Shown: positions 17,974 through 27,452 of the stretch, in pieces | Layout: each line of letters begins with the position of its first letter | Numbering within the stretch: position 1 is the stretch's first letter | DNA from: Bacteroidia bacterium | Lineage (GTDB): Bacteria; Bacteroidota; Bacteroidia; Bacteroidales; GWF2-35-48 | Length of the DNA: 36,163 nt | Reading direction: 5' to 3' | Assembly: GCA_016212695.1 (NCBI GenBank) | Contig: JACREX010000035.1 | Span: 1-36,163, forward strand | Program-made: the position numbers and the translations under genes | Notes under the pieces: model-generated | Told to the model about the DNA's origin: nothing | The model's input: the letters and a program-made list of their open reading frames with translations, nothing else | Databases searched by the model: none

Positions 17974-20382
17974 TTATTTACCCTTACAGGTTTTACAGTA
18001 AAGCTCTTTTACATCTGTGTTTTCAAAAATCTGAAAAGTCATCCGGGTATCGCTGATAATTTTACAGAAACGATCAAAATCCAGTTCTTTAGCTTTTTTC
18101 ATAGCATTTAAAAACAGAGACGTATTAAGCCGTTGCGTGGTTTTAGAGCACAGAGCAATGTATGTAAAAACTAATTCGTCGAAAACATTATCTTCTTCGA
18201 TAAAGGGTTCAACTAATTTAATGGCAAAATCATAATCCTTTTGTGCAATAAACATGTATGCAAGTTTTAATGAACTCTGCCAGTTTCCATCGTTCACATT
18301 CACGATTTTCTTAATCTTCTCTAAGCTGGCAACCATCTTGGGATGCGGAGTGGCAAGAGAATCGTAGGCATGAATAATTTTAAACTGATATTCGATGTTC
18401 AGGTTATCAATCGTTGGTTTGCTTAGTGTTGAAGAATACAGGCCATCTATGAGCTTCTGCCTTTCCTGAACTAATTTTTCATTGCCAAGTTCACCATTCA
18501 CAATTTCGCAATATAAATAATTATACAGTATGTATGGATTGGAAGGATCAAGCTGCGTGTATTTGCCGATCTGATCATAATAATATTTATTCAGATCGCT
18601 GTTTTTTACATACCTTTCAAGCCAGAGTTTGTTCATAAGCAGGCCTGCAAAATCTTTCTCCAACGGAATATCCATATTGGTTACAGTTTGTGAATTGTAT
18701 TTTTTTCTAAGAACTTTCTTAAAAATAAATTTCTGTACCGAAAGCGCCATGGGCAGGTCGCGCCTCTTCACGGCTTTATTAAACATGCTTACGGCAAAGG
18801 GTTGTTCTTTTTCTCCTCCGATATCATAGGTTACTTTCATCACAACTTCAGCATATCGTTCTTTTGCCAATATAGGCTCCAGTTCTTCATGAATTTTATT
18901 CTCCCGGATAAAGTCCTGTGCTTCCTGAAGGGTTTTATCAGCTAAGTCGGCATACTTGGTTTCTTTAATGTCTTTTTGAAACAGCTCCCAGTTATCTTTT
19001 GTAAGGATAGCGGGAATGATCTTGGTTTTCTGGCGCGATTCAAGCACTTTCAGAATACTCTGAGCCCTGTCTTTCTGCAACTGTGCATTTCGTTCCTCGC
19101 TGCCTTCGATAGATGAATACGCCGTAATCTTCACCTCGTTAATGATATAATCCGGTTCCTTCAGTTGCTTTAAAAGCGGCTCAACATCCTGCGATTTATA
19201 ATCTACCTTACTTTTTTCAAAAGGAATTTTAAATGTAATTATCGAAGAGGTAACAGAGGGTTCAAATTTCGTAGTTCCGCTGATTGTAATGGTATCGGCA
19301 AGCAGTTCGACTTTATTGGAATACTCCAGCCCCGCATCAATTACATAGGATCTTGCAATGTTTCTGCATACGCGTTGTTCTTTTATTATCAGAAGATTTA
19401 ATTCATACTCTCCTTTAATGCCCTCGGGAAATTTTCCGATCTTTACTTCCAGTTCATCTCTTTTTTTATCTTTATTCAGGTTTTTCTTGAAAAGTCTCCG
19501 GCTCCACATTCTATTAACAATAATGCCTTTGTTTACAAGATTGTTGTCTACGATATTCTCGCCGGTGCATGGATATTGATCTTTCTGTACCACTTCCACG
19601 GCAATTCCGTCTTTGGGATCGCGAAGCAGACGGGTAAGATTTTTGAGCCGGTTGCATTTAAAATATATGAATCCATCCCTTACGGATAAACCTTTCTGCA
19701 GGTCAACCATATTTCTGAAGTCGTTACATTTTCTGCAAATTTTATCTTCAAAAGGCATCAGGCCCCAAAGCCTTGTAGTATAAGGAACATCCATTTCTCC
19801 CCTCCTGTTGGCGCCTGCATTTAACGACTTATAATTTCCCAGCACTGCCGACACATAAAGTTTCTTTCCTTTTTTATCAATCTTACAACCTATACCGATA
19901 AATATATAGTCGGGATTTAAAAAAACATCCATGTTTTTCTTGTTGCTCTGCCATTTAAAAACAATGTTGTAAGCAAGTTCTTTGTATGATAAATTCATAT
20001 CGCCTTTTTTCAAGGGTTCTTTTGTAACTAATTCCTGGGCATACACAGAGCCTCCATAAAAAATCATCCGGTCTTCGGTGGTTTTCTTTTTTTGGCTGCC
20101 CTGCTCCAATACGGCATCCTCGATTTCTGCCATAAATTCAGCCTGATCTTCGGCTGCCATTTTTAATATTTTATGAACCCTGAGTTCTTCATGGTTATTA
20201 AATGCAAGTTGTTTATTTATCCCCTGAAGGATGAGACCGGCAAGCGAATCGTTATTAAAAAACCTAAGGTCTATCGCTTCCGACTGCTTTGAAGATTGTT
20301 CCTGTGGATATGTCAAAAATGCAGACAGGATCAAGAAAAGCGATACATATATTTTAAGAAGGCTCTTAGCCATACATTCCAA
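17974..20382 (-). CDS. Secreted CAP-domain / OmpA-like / TPR-like protein with two CxxC motifs
   Basis: 802 aa (799 if it starts at the second Met, 20373). A signal peptide precedes residue 25 or so. Residues about 60-185 look like a CAP/SCP domain (helix with NNHEELRVHK, then FKWQSNKKNMDVFLNPDYIFIGIG). A CRKCND motif follows at 217-221. Residues about 380-455 resemble an OmpA-like domain (ITAYSSIEGSEERNAQLQKDRAQ), in which a helical Asn-Arg-rich segment could contact peptidoglycan. The last 250 residues are helical with TPR-like character (LKLAYMFIAQKDYDFAIKL), and the extreme C-terminus is YCKTCKGK, a second CxxC. Likely periplasmic; exact role unknown. It is the gene upstream of dnaA on the same strand, but separated by 459 bp, so probably a separate unit. 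Confidence 0.82.
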   Translation of the reverse strand: MECMAKSLLKIYVSLFLILSAFLTYPQEQSSKQSEAIDLRFFNNDSLAGLILQGINKQLAFNNHEELRVHKILKMAAEDQAEFMAEIEDAVLEQGSQKKKTTEDRMIFYGGSVYAQELVTKEPLKKGDMNLSYKELAYNIVFKWQSNKKNMDVFLNPDYIFIGIGCKIDKKGKKLYVSAVLGNYKSLNAGANRRGEMDVPYTTRLWGLMPFEDKICRKCNDFRNMVDLQKGLSVRDGFIYFKCNRLKNLTRLLRDPKDGIAVEVVQKDQYPCTGENIVDNNLVNKGIIVNRMWSRRLFKKNLNKDKKRDELEVKIGKFPEGIKGEYELNLLIIKEQRVCRNIARSYVIDAGLEYSNKVELLADTITISGTTKFEPSVTSSIITFKIPFEKSKVDYKSQDVEPLLKQLKEPDYIINEVKITAYSSIEGSEERNAQLQKDRAQSILKVLESRQKTKIIPAILTKDNWELFQKDIKETKYADLADKTLQEAQDFIRENKIHEELEPILAKERYAEVVMKVTYDIGGEKEQPFAVSMFNKAVKRRDLPMALSVQKFIFKKVLRKKYNSQTVTNMDIPLEKDFAGLLMNKLWLERYVKNSDLNKYYYDQIGKYTQLDPSNPYILYNYLYCEIVNGELGNEKLVQERQKLIDGLYSSTLSKPTIDNLNIEYQFKIIHAYDSLATPHPKMVASLEKIKKIVNVNDGNWQSSLKLAYMFIAQKDYDFAIKLVEPFIEEDNVFDELVFTYIALCSKTTQRLNTSLFLNAMKKAKELDFDRFCKIISDTRMTFQIFENTDVKELYCKTCKGK

Positions 20383-20623
20383 ATTATTCCATTAAAATAA
20401 GTTTACCAAAGTAGTAAATTTTTTATTTCAACAGAAAATATTTTTTATGTAAAATATTTTTTAAATACCGGATTTTTCATTCAGATGTTAACCAAATAAA
20501 CTCATTATAAATTTGATTATACATTATATTATATATGCAACCCGGGTTAACCATTAAAATTTTTTCAATCACACCAAAAAGCAGATATGATTGCTAATTA
20601 TTGTTAAAGTTTTGTTAATCTTT

Positions 20624-20654
20624 TTTAAATTCGCTTAAATAAAGACTATCTTTG
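20624..20654 (+). promoter_or_regulatory. Bacteroidota-type promoter for the histidine kinase operon
   Basis: TTTA (20624-20627), 19-base spacer, TATCTTTG (20647-20654), matching TTTG-N19-TAnnTTTG except for one base in the -33 box. It lies 20 bp before the ATG at 20675. Further upstream, overlapping palindromes aacccgggtt (20539-20548) and ggttaacc (20545-20552) could be an operator, but this is only a possibility. Confidence 0.65.
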
Positions 20655-20674
20655 AAACCGATAAGCCGGATACC

Positions 20675-21946
20675 ATGAAGAACAGGACTATTAAGATTAT
20701 TATTTTCCTTACTGCCCTTTCGCTTTTGGGATTAATTATAATGCAGCTTTTCTGGATCCGGAATGCCATTTACCTTACCGAAGAACAATTTGACCACCGG
20801 GTTACCCTTGCTCTAAGAGATGTTCTCGGCGATATTGAAAAGTACAATACGGAAAAACCGGATTCATCAAAAAGCTATTGCTATTTTTCGTGCAGCCGTG
20901 ATAAATCCAAGAGGGAATTCATACAGACCAATGTCCTTGATTCATTGCTGCGCGTTCATTTCTCATATCAGAAACTTGATACGATCTATGAATTTGCCAT
21001 TGTAAAATCAAAAAACGACTCATTGCTCTTTGCAAGAAAAGGGAGCATCCATAATAAAATCTCCGTCTCGTGCCACAAAGCCGGTTTATCCTGTATAAAA
21101 AATGCCGGTTCTTATTACCTGGAAGTATATTTTCCCAAAAAGCGCCATTTTATTATTGTTCAGATGGCGGCCTGGCTCATCCTGTCAATAATTTTTCTGC
21201 TGATCGTGATTTTCAGCTTTGCGTATATAGTAATGACCATTGTACGGCAAAAGAAAATTTCTGAGATGAAAAATGACTTTATAAATAACATGACTCATGA
21301 GTTGAAAACACCTATTTCTACGATATCTATGGCAAGCGAGGTGTTATTAAAATCAGACAACAGCACTTCATCGGAACGCCTTGAAAAATATGCAAAGATA
21401 ATTTATGACGAAAATCAGAGGCTATACATTCTTGTTGACCAGGTTTTACGAATATCCGAACTTGACAAGCAGGCGTATAATCTGCAGAAAACAAATACTG
21501 ATATTCATGAAATAATTCAAAACACCGTATCCTCGCTTTGTCTTGAACAGCGCCAGAAACAAGTTAAGTTGTCATATTCTTTAAATGCCGAAAAACATTT
21601 TGCTGTTATAGACCGGATGCACTTTTCAAACATCATCAGAAACCTTATTGATAATGCTTACAAATATTGCGATAAAGACCCGGAAATTTTCATTTCGACT
21701 TACAACACGGAAAAAAACATCCATATATCTATTAAAGATAACGGCATCGGTATCCGAACTGAAAAACAAAAACACATTTTTGAAAAATTTTATAGGGTTC
21801 ATACAGGCGATATCCACGATGTAAAAGGTTTCGGGCTCGGGCTGTATTATGTAAAAACACTGATAGAACTGCACGGAGGAGCCGTAACTGTGAAAAGCGA
21901 AATTAACAAAGGGAGTGAATTCACTCTGACAATTCCTTTATCTTAA
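20675..21946 (+). CDS. Sensor histidine kinase (RprX-like)
   Basis: 423 aa. TM1 is about 8-28, a periplasmic domain about 30-160, TM2 about 163-190. The dimerisation/phosphoacceptor motif is NNMTHELKTPIS with His208. The ATPase domain has the N box NIIRNLIDNAYKYC, G1 DNGIGI, the F box FEKFYRV and G2 GFGLGLYYV. The periplasmic domain carries four Cys (69, 73, 133, 140, in CYFSC and CHKAGLSC). The OmpR-family regulator follows 51 bp downstream. The pair resembles RprX/RprY of Bacteroides, judged by layout and sequence style. The stimulus is unknown. A promoter of Bacteroidota type precedes it. Confidence 0.94.
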   Translation: MKNRTIKIIIFLTALSLLGLIIMQLFWIRNAIYLTEEQFDHRVTLALRDVLGDIEKYNTEKPDSSKSYCYFSCSRDKSKREFIQTNVLDSLLRVHFSYQKLDTIYEFAIVKSKNDSLLFARKGSIHNKISVSCHKAGLSCIKNAGSYYLEVYFPKKRHFIIVQMAAWLILSIIFLLIVIFSFAYIVMTIVRQKKISEMKNDFINNMTHELKTPISTISMASEVLLKSDNSTSSERLEKYAKIIYDENQRLYILVDQVLRISELDKQAYNLQKTNTDIHEIIQNTVSSLCLEQRQKQVKLSYSLNAEKHFAVIDRMHFSNIIRNLIDNAYKYCDKDPEIFISTYNTEKNIHISIKDNGIGIRTEKQKHIFEKFYRVHTGDIHDVKGFGLGLYYVKTLIELHGGAVTVKSEINKGSEFTLTIPLS

Positions 21947-21997
21947 ATTAAAGCAATATTTTGCGTCTATAATATAATGTATAACTAATCCAAAATC

Positions 21998-22705
21998 ATG
22001 AGTAATAAAAAAGCCAATATATTATTAGTTGAAGACGACGAAAACATGGGATTTATTCTAAAGGATTACTTGGAAATGCTGCATTATACTGTTGATCTGC
22101 GAAAAAATGGAGTGGACGGTCTGCACTCCTTCAAAGCAAGGGTTTTTGATATTTGCATTTTGGATGTGATGATGCCCCTGAAAGACGGATTCACTCTGGC
22201 TTCCGAAATAAAAGAAATCAATGAAGACATGCCTGTTATTTTTCTCACAGCCAAAGAAATGAAAGAAGACCGGATCAAAGGGTTCCGGATTGGCGCGGAT
22301 GATTATATTACCAAGCCGTTCAGCACAGAAGAGCTCAGCCTCAGAATCGAAGCCATTTTGCGAAGAGTGAAAAAATCGCAGGGCAAAGAACCGCAGGAAC
22401 TGATTTTTGAATTGGGCAACTTAACTTTTAATTATACAAATCAACTTCTGAAAAACAAAACAAACTCATATACCTTAACCAAAAAAGAAGCAGAGCTTTT
22501 AAAAATGCTGTGTGAAAATAAAAACAGCGTTCTGCGCAGGGAAACAGCTCTTAAAAAAATCTGGGGCGACGACGATTATTTCATGGGCCGCAGCATGGAC
22601 GTATATATCACGAAACTCAGAAAATACTTTAAAGACGAGCCTTTGGTAACCATCAGTAATATCCACGGCACAGGATTTAAGCTGGAGATAAAATCTTCTG
22701 AATAA
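21998..22705 (+). CDS. OmpR-family response regulator (RprY-like)
   Basis: 235 aa. The receiver domain occupies 1-120 with acidic residues in LLVEDDEN, phospho-acceptor Asp56 in CILDVMMP, Thr84 in FLTAKE and Lys106 in YITKPF. The C-terminal winged-helix DNA-binding domain (about 130-232) has YTLTKKEAELLKML and SMDVYITKLRKYF, and ends with the wing VTISNIHGTGFKL. It is the partner of the kinase just upstream. The ATG at 21998 begins the usual MSNKKANILLVEDD. Targets cannot be inferred. Confidence 0.96.
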   Translation: MSNKKANILLVEDDENMGFILKDYLEMLHYTVDLRKNGVDGLHSFKARVFDICILDVMMPLKDGFTLASEIKEINEDMPVIFLTAKEMKEDRIKGFRIGADDYITKPFSTEELSLRIEAILRRVKKSQGKEPQELIFELGNLTFNYTNQLLKNKTNSYTLTKKEAELLKMLCENKNSVLRRETALKKIWGDDDYFMGRSMDVYITKLRKYFKDEPLVTISNIHGTGFKLEIKSSE

Positions 22706-22756
22706 TTTTTGCCGCGTTTGTAAAAATTCCTATTTTGGCAGCAAACAATTTTTTTT

Positions 22757-23344
22757 ATGGATTTAGGAGTGGATTATTTTAAAATCGAACACAACAATGT
22801 AGCTCCCGCGCAGGGAAAGATACTGATATCAGAACCTTTTGTCCAGGATGCTTATTTTAAAAGGGCCGTAGTGCTCCTTACGTCGGAAGAAAACGGTTTT
22901 TTTATCGGTTTTGCTTTAAATAAATTCACGGACTTCAATATTAACGAGACCATAAAAGACTTTCCAGTATTTAACACGAAAATTTCTATCGGCGGGCCCG
23001 TGAGGTTAGACACGCTGCATTTTATCCATATATTAGGCGACCAGATTCCCGGTTCGGTAAAAATAATGAACAACCTCTGGTGGGGCGGCAACTTTGAAAT
23101 TTTAAAACAACATATCCTTGAAGGAAATGTAAAAAACAACCATGTACGTTTTTTCATTGGTTATTCCGGATGGGAGCCAAAGCAACTTGAACGTGAAATT
23201 TCTGAAAATTCATGGCTTGTTACGGATCTGGATTCAGAAACCATCATGAAATGCGAGGAATCGATATGGAAAAAAACGCTGAAAAATCTTGGCAATAAAT
23301 ATAAACTCTGGACTACTTTCCCTGAAAATCCTGCTATGAATTAA
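22757..23344 (+). CDS. yqgE: YqgE/AlgH family protein
   Basis: 195 aa. Family hallmarks are APAQGKILISEPFVQDAYFKRAVVLL at the N-terminus, then FIGFALNKFT, ISIGGPVRLDTLHFIH, and FFIGYSGWEPKQLEREI near the C-terminus. The molecular role of YqgE proteins is unsettled; AlgH was linked to alginate regulation in Pseudomonas. It lies 51 bp after the response regulator gene, possibly on the same transcript. Its 3' end overlaps the convergent aminotransferase gene by 11 bp. Confidence 0.93.
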   Translation: MDLGVDYFKIEHNNVAPAQGKILISEPFVQDAYFKRAVVLLTSEENGFFIGFALNKFTDFNINETIKDFPVFNTKISIGGPVRLDTLHFIHILGDQIPGSVKIMNNLWWGGNFEILKQHILEGNVKNNHVRFFIGYSGWEPKQLEREISENSWLVTDLDSETIMKCEESIWKKTLKNLGNKYKLWTTFPENPAMN

Positions 23345-24194
23345 AGGCTGTTTCATTCAGTTTCACGGTGAGATTTGCCGAAACATCATGGAAAAATCTT
23401 CTTTTTTCAAAACCCAGCACCCATGTAATCCCCGCAACCGCATTGGTAAGGAATGCTTCATCGGCTTCAAGCAGGTTCTGCGGTTGCAGTGACACGTCAT
23501 CCAAAACCTCATAATTCAACGACCGGGCAAGGTTGATGATCTGGCAGCGCATGATCCCGTTGATACAACCGTCTGATAATTTTGGTGTGTAAATAATTTT
23601 ATCCCGGATCATAAAAATATTTGAACTCACCGATTCAACTATATTCCCTTCATCATTCAGAATAACACAGTCATCCCAATGGTTATTTTTTGCGTGAAGC
23701 CCTGCCATTACAAACAAAAGCGAGTTCGTGGTCTTTAACCCGGAAAATATATTTACCGGTTTTCTGATCTCGTCAAACAAGCCGATGTGCAACCCTTTTG
23801 GCTGGGAACCATAAAAAATATTTTCAAGTTCCGATACTTCGATCAGATAAGAAATATCATTGCATTCTGGAATATAGAATCCGCCATCATTTCTGAAAAC
23901 GGTAAGGCGCACACGGGCTCCTTTATAAATCCGGTTCTTCTTAAGCAGGCCGGTGATCTCATCATGAATCCTGTTTTGTGTGAAAGCAACAGGTATATTC
24001 ATTTTCAGCATATCCATGCCGCCCGAGAGCCGCTGATAATGTTCAGGGAAAAACTGTACTTTTTCCTGGTAAGCGCGCATGGTTTCAAATAATGCATCGC
24101 TATAACAAAAAGCCCTGTTTTTATGTGATAAAACAGGGTTTCCAGCTAAATAGAAATTTCCGTTAAGACTTATATATTTTGCTTCGTTACTCAT
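23334..24194 (-). CDS. Class IV PLP-dependent aminotransferase
   Basis: 286 aa of the IlvE/DAAT/PabC fold type. Visible features are the N-terminal Asn-Gly segment LNGNFYLAGNPVLS, NRAFCYSDALFETMRAY, ARVRLTVFRNDGGFY, a Lys in FSGLKTTNSLLFVMAG (probable PLP lysine), and the conserved NIVESVSSNIFMI plus SDGCINGIMRCQII. The family includes branched-chain aminotransferase, D-amino acid aminotransferase and 4-amino-4-deoxychorismate lyase; the length and sequence suit a PabC or small IlvE-like enzyme but do not settle the substrate. It converges on yqgE with an 11-bp overlap of the coding ends. Confidence 0.9.
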   Translation of the reverse strand: MSNEAKYISLNGNFYLAGNPVLSHKNRAFCYSDALFETMRAYQEKVQFFPEHYQRLSGGMDMLKMNIPVAFTQNRIHDEITGLLKKNRIYKGARVRLTVFRNDGGFYIPECNDISYLIEVSELENIFYGSQPKGLHIGLFDEIRKPVNIFSGLKTTNSLLFVMAGLHAKNNHWDDCVILNDEGNIVESVSSNIFMIRDKIIYTPKLSDGCINGIMRCQIINLARSLNYEVLDDVSLQPQNLLEADEAFLTNAVAGITWVLGFEKRRFFHDVSANLTVKLNETAFNS

Positions 24195-24320
24195 AAAATT
24201 TAAGTCAGGTAAATTAAAAAAGCAAATAAAAAAACCACACCGTAAAATTATACTAAAAACGGGATAAATTATCGCATTTTGAAAATAACAAATCCGGGTT
24301 CTGCCATGATGCCGCTCCTA

Positions 24321-24352
24321 TTTGTGAATATCTGAAATTTCTTGTAGGTTTG
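24321..24352 (+). promoter_or_regulatory. Bacteroidota-type promoter for aspS
   Basis: TTTG (24321-24324), 20-base spacer, TAGGTTTG (24345-24352): full matches to both boxes of the TTTG / TAnnTTTG promoter. It lies 25 bp before the aspS ATG, giving a short leader. Confidence 0.75.
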
Positions 24353-24377
24353 CTGTGAATAACCAATATGAATAAAT

Positions 24378-26129
24378 ATGTACAGAACACATACCTGCGG
24401 AGAACTGAATATAAAAAATGTAAATGACAGGGTTACGATTAGCGGATGGATACAACGCATACGCGATAAAGGCGGGATGATCTGGATCGACCTGCGTGAC
24501 CGTTATGGAATAACACAGCTTGTATTCGAAGAAGGAAGCACATCCACAGAATTAATTTTAAAAGTCAAGGAACTGGGCCGTGAATTTGTTATCCAGGCCA
24601 CGGGCAACGTTATTGAGCGAATTTCGAAAAATCCCAATATCCCGACCGGAGAAATTGAAATAAAAGTTGATACATTAAATATATTAAACAAATCCGAACT
24701 TCCTCCGTTCACCATCGAAGACAATACCGACGGGGGCGAAGAACTGAGAGCGAAATACAGGTATCTCGATCTTAGAAGGAATGTGGTAAAAAAAGCAATG
24801 GAGCTACGGCACAGGTTAGCTATTGAAACGAGAAATTATCTTGATTCCATTCACTTCATCGAAATCGAAACGCCCTGCCTCATCAGGTCAACACCGGAGG
24901 GCGCAAGAGATTTTGTGGTTCCGTCGCGAATGAATCCGGGAGAATTTTATGCATTGCCGCAGTCTCCGCAAAATTTCAAGCAATTATTGATGATTGCAGG
25001 TTATGATAAATACTACCAGATTGTGCGATGTTTCCGCGATGAAGACCTGCGCGCCGACCGCCAGCCGGAGTTTACGCAGATTGATTGTGAAATGTCTTTC
25101 GTGGAACAGGAAGATATTTTAAATACTTTCGAAGGACTGATAAAGCATTTGTTCAAACGCGTTAAAGACGTTGAAATATCTTCGCTTCCAAGAATCACTT
25201 TTGCGGATGCCATGAAATATTACGGAAGCGACAAGCCGGATATCCGTTTCGGGATGAAGTTTGTTGAACTCAACGAGGTTGTGAAGGGTAAAGGATTCAA
25301 GGTGTTTGACGATGCCGAAACAGTAGTTGGCATCTGCGCTGCAGGCTGTTCGGAATATAGCCGCAAACAGACGGATGAACTCACGGAATTTGTCAAAAAA
25401 CCACAGGTAGGGGCAAGCGGTCTGATTTATGTAAAATACAATACCGATGACACATTAAACTCGTCTGTAGATAAATTCTACAACGAAGAAGAATTAAAAA
25501 AATGGACTACTGCTTTTGAAGCAAAACCCGGCGACCTGATGCTTGTGCTGGCAGGGCCAAAAGAAAAAACACAAAAAGCTCTTTGCGAACTGCGTCTTGA
25601 AATGGGCAACAGGCTCGGGCTGCGAAAACCCGATGTATTCATGCCCGTCTGGGTAGTTGATTTTCCATTGCTCGAATGGGACGAAGAGACAAAACGTTAC
25701 TATGCAAAACACCATCCGTTCACTGCGCCAAAGCCTGAACATATTTTACTGTTGGATAATAATCCGGGCTCTGTTCATGCCAATGCATACGACCTCGTGA
25801 TCAACGGCGTTGAAATCGGCGGCGGCTCCATACGGATTTTTGACAGGGACCTTCAGAAAAAAATGTTTCATGTTTTGGGATTCAGGGACGAAGAGGCAGA
25901 GCATCAATTCGGGTTCCTGATGAATGCATTCAAATTCGGCGCACCTCCGCATGGCGGCATTGCGTTTGGTTTCGACAGGCTTTGTTCCTTATTCGGAGGC
26001 ACGGAATCCATCCGTGATTATATCGCTTTTCCAAAAAATAATTCAGGCAGAGATATGATGAGCGATTCTCCTTCGAAAATTTCGGAAGCGCAGTTGAAAG
26101 AACTAAATATTCAGATCAAACTGCAATAA
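24378..26129 (+). CDS. aspS: Aspartyl-tRNA synthetase
   Basis: 583 aa, the size of bacterial AspRS. It charges tRNA with aspartate. An N-terminal OB-fold anticodon-binding domain (about 1-105, [20 protein letters not shown]) is followed by the class II core: [15 protein letters not shown], motif 2 [19 protein letters not shown], the bacterial GAD insertion (about 285-410), and motif 3 [16 protein letters not shown]. The C-terminus has [19 protein letters not shown] good Bacteroidota promoter precedes it. It appears monocistronic and converges on the PagL-like gene. Confidence 0.98.
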   Translation: MYRTHTCGELNIKNVNDRVTISGWIQRIRDKGGMIWIDLRDRYGITQLVFEEGSTSTELILKVKELGREFVIQATGNVIERISKNPNIPTGEIEIKVDTLNILNKSELPPFTIEDNTDGGEELRAKYRYLDLRRNVVKKAMELRHRLAIETRNYLDSIHFIEIETPCLIRSTPEGARDFVVPSRMNPGEFYALPQSPQNFKQLLMIAGYDKYYQIVRCFRDEDLRADRQPEFTQIDCEMSFVEQEDILNTFEGLIKHLFKRVKDVEISSLPRITFADAMKYYGSDKPDIRFGMKFVELNEVVKGKGFKVFDDAETVVGICAAGCSEYSRKQTDELTEFVKKPQVGASGLIYVKYNTDDTLNSSVDKFYNEEELKKWTTAFEAKPGDLMLVLAGPKEKTQKALCELRLEMGNRLGLRKPDVFMPVWVVDFPLLEWDEETKRYYAKHHPFTAPKPEHILLLDNNPGSVHANAYDLVINGVEIGGGSIRIFDRDLQKKMFHVLGFRDEEAEHQFGFLMNAFKFGAPPHGGIAFGFDRLCSLFGGTESIRDYIAFPKNNSGRDMMSDSPSKISEAQLKELNIQIKLQ

Positions 26130-26133
26130 CATT

Positions 26134-26198
26134 TAGTGTCAAGTCAAATCTGTAATGACGCTCAGCGTGACCGCATTTTTTTATTAGACATGACATTA
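26134..26198. terminator. Imperfect nested inverted repeat between convergent genes
   Basis: The outer arms tagtgtcaagtc (26134-26145) and gacatgacatta (26187-26198) pair with two mismatches. The inner acgc-tca-gcgt (26159 region) is a short hairpin followed by a T7 run around 26176-26182. It separates the stops of aspS and the PagL-like gene, so it may terminate aspS. The inner stem is short and the outer one overlaps the stop of the minus-strand gene. Confidence 0.35.
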
Positions 26199-27449
26199 GA
26201 AAGTATACCCGATCCCGTATTCCACAAAGTCGGCCTGGCCAAGGTTGGCTTTGATATACGCGCCGATATACAATTTGTGTTTTGTGGATTTTTCAGGAGA
26301 AAAAGGATAATACTGCACTCCTAATTTATTGCCCGACAAAGTTTTCAGGAAAGTTGTAAAATCAACGGAATCACTGTATAGCCTTGTAAATTTTCTGCGA
26401 AAAGGATTGAACACATTTATGCCGGCTTCAGCAACCAGACCAAATTTCCCGATTATAAATTCATGTCCGAGAAATACCGAAACAACCGATGATTTCAGGT
26501 GTTGATACTCTTTAAAAATTTCCTGTGAAACAATAAAATCATAAAAGCTGGTATAATAATTTACAAACAAACCGAGCTTCACATTATTAACTGCCGTGAA
26601 TCGTTTCGAAACATAAAATGTTCCCATGTAAACCGGATATTTCGGCCCGCCTGTGGGAAAAGTTGAATACCCGAATTCATGCCAGCCAAAACCGAACCGT
26701 GCCGTAAAACGAATTTTATCATCATATCCCTCTATTCTTTTATCAAGAAATTTTTCAGGCATTTTATACGGATAATATTTTACGCCGATATTGAAACCCG
26801 GTATATTCATTCCGATATTCGGCAACTGATAATGCCCGTTGGAAAAATGAAAAACCGAAAGACCGGCTTTTAGCGCAACCCTTGATGAAATAAATCGCGC
26901 TATATCATACGATGCAAATGAGACATTGGTGATGGCAGATCCGACATACAGATTTGACGGGTTCTCAACGATATTATATTTTTTATTAAAAAAAGCGAGG
27001 CCGAAACCCAATCGTATCTCGCCAAAAAATTTCGCAGTATTTCCATGGCGGAACGTAAAATTCGGCAACACACAAAAATTCTGTCCAAAAGCCTCCTTAT
27101 TTCCCAGATCATTATAAAAAAGAGATACGCCTACCTGCGGATAATGGTAATGAGAATGCCAGGGTTTATTCCCGTTTGTCTGGTATGCAATGTTAATCTC
27201 AGAAAAAAGCACCTTGTCAGAATTTGGGAGATGCGGATAATTCTTCACGAGATGGCCAATATGACCGTATAAATCAAATACCGGATAAAACTTTTTGTCG
27301 GCAGTGTCAGTTTGAGTGTAGCCTGAAGAAAAAATTAAAAAAAACAGAAATAAAAAAATCCCATATTGTAAATTCCAGGCCGAATGAAATTTGTTGCTAC
27401 TTATTGCAGCCTCTGGAATATTTATTATTTGTGATTTTTTAACCGGCAT
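26196..27449 (-). CDS. Acyloxyacyl hydrolase, PagL-like lipid A 3-O-deacylase
   Basis: 417 aa, longer than PagL of Gram-negative pathogens but usual for Bacteroidota relatives. A long N-terminal extension precedes the hydrophobic signal (about 30-43), with a likely cut after YTQ. The mature part alternates short amphipathic strands ending in aromatic residues, as in outer-membrane beta-barrels, and ends in YGIGYTF with a terminal Phe. The motif FHFSNGHYQLPNIGMN puts His201 and Ser203 in an HxSNG context like the PagL catalytic His/Ser. The family removes an acyl chain from lipid A in the outer membrane. The start is 3 bp after the ABC ATPase stop, indicating co-transcription. Activity on this organism's LPS is inference. 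Confidence 0.82.
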   Translation of the reverse strand: MPVKKSQIINIPEAAISSNKFHSAWNLQYGIFLFLFFLIFSSGYTQTDTADKKFYPVFDLYGHIGHLVKNYPHLPNSDKVLFSEINIAYQTNGNKPWHSHYHYPQVGVSLFYNDLGNKEAFGQNFCVLPNFTFRHGNTAKFFGEIRLGFGLAFFNKKYNIVENPSNLYVGSAITNVSFASYDIARFISSRVALKAGLSVFHFSNGHYQLPNIGMNIPGFNIGVKYYPYKMPEKFLDKRIEGYDDKIRFTARFGFGWHEFGYSTFPTGGPKYPVYMGTFYVSKRFTAVNNVKLGLFVNYYTSFYDFIVSQEIFKEYQHLKSSVVSVFLGHEFIIGKFGLVAEAGINVFNPFRRKFTRLYSDSVDFTTFLKTLSGNKLGVQYYPFSPEKSTKHKLYIGAYIKANLGQADFVEYGIGYTF

Positions 27450-27452
27450 ATA

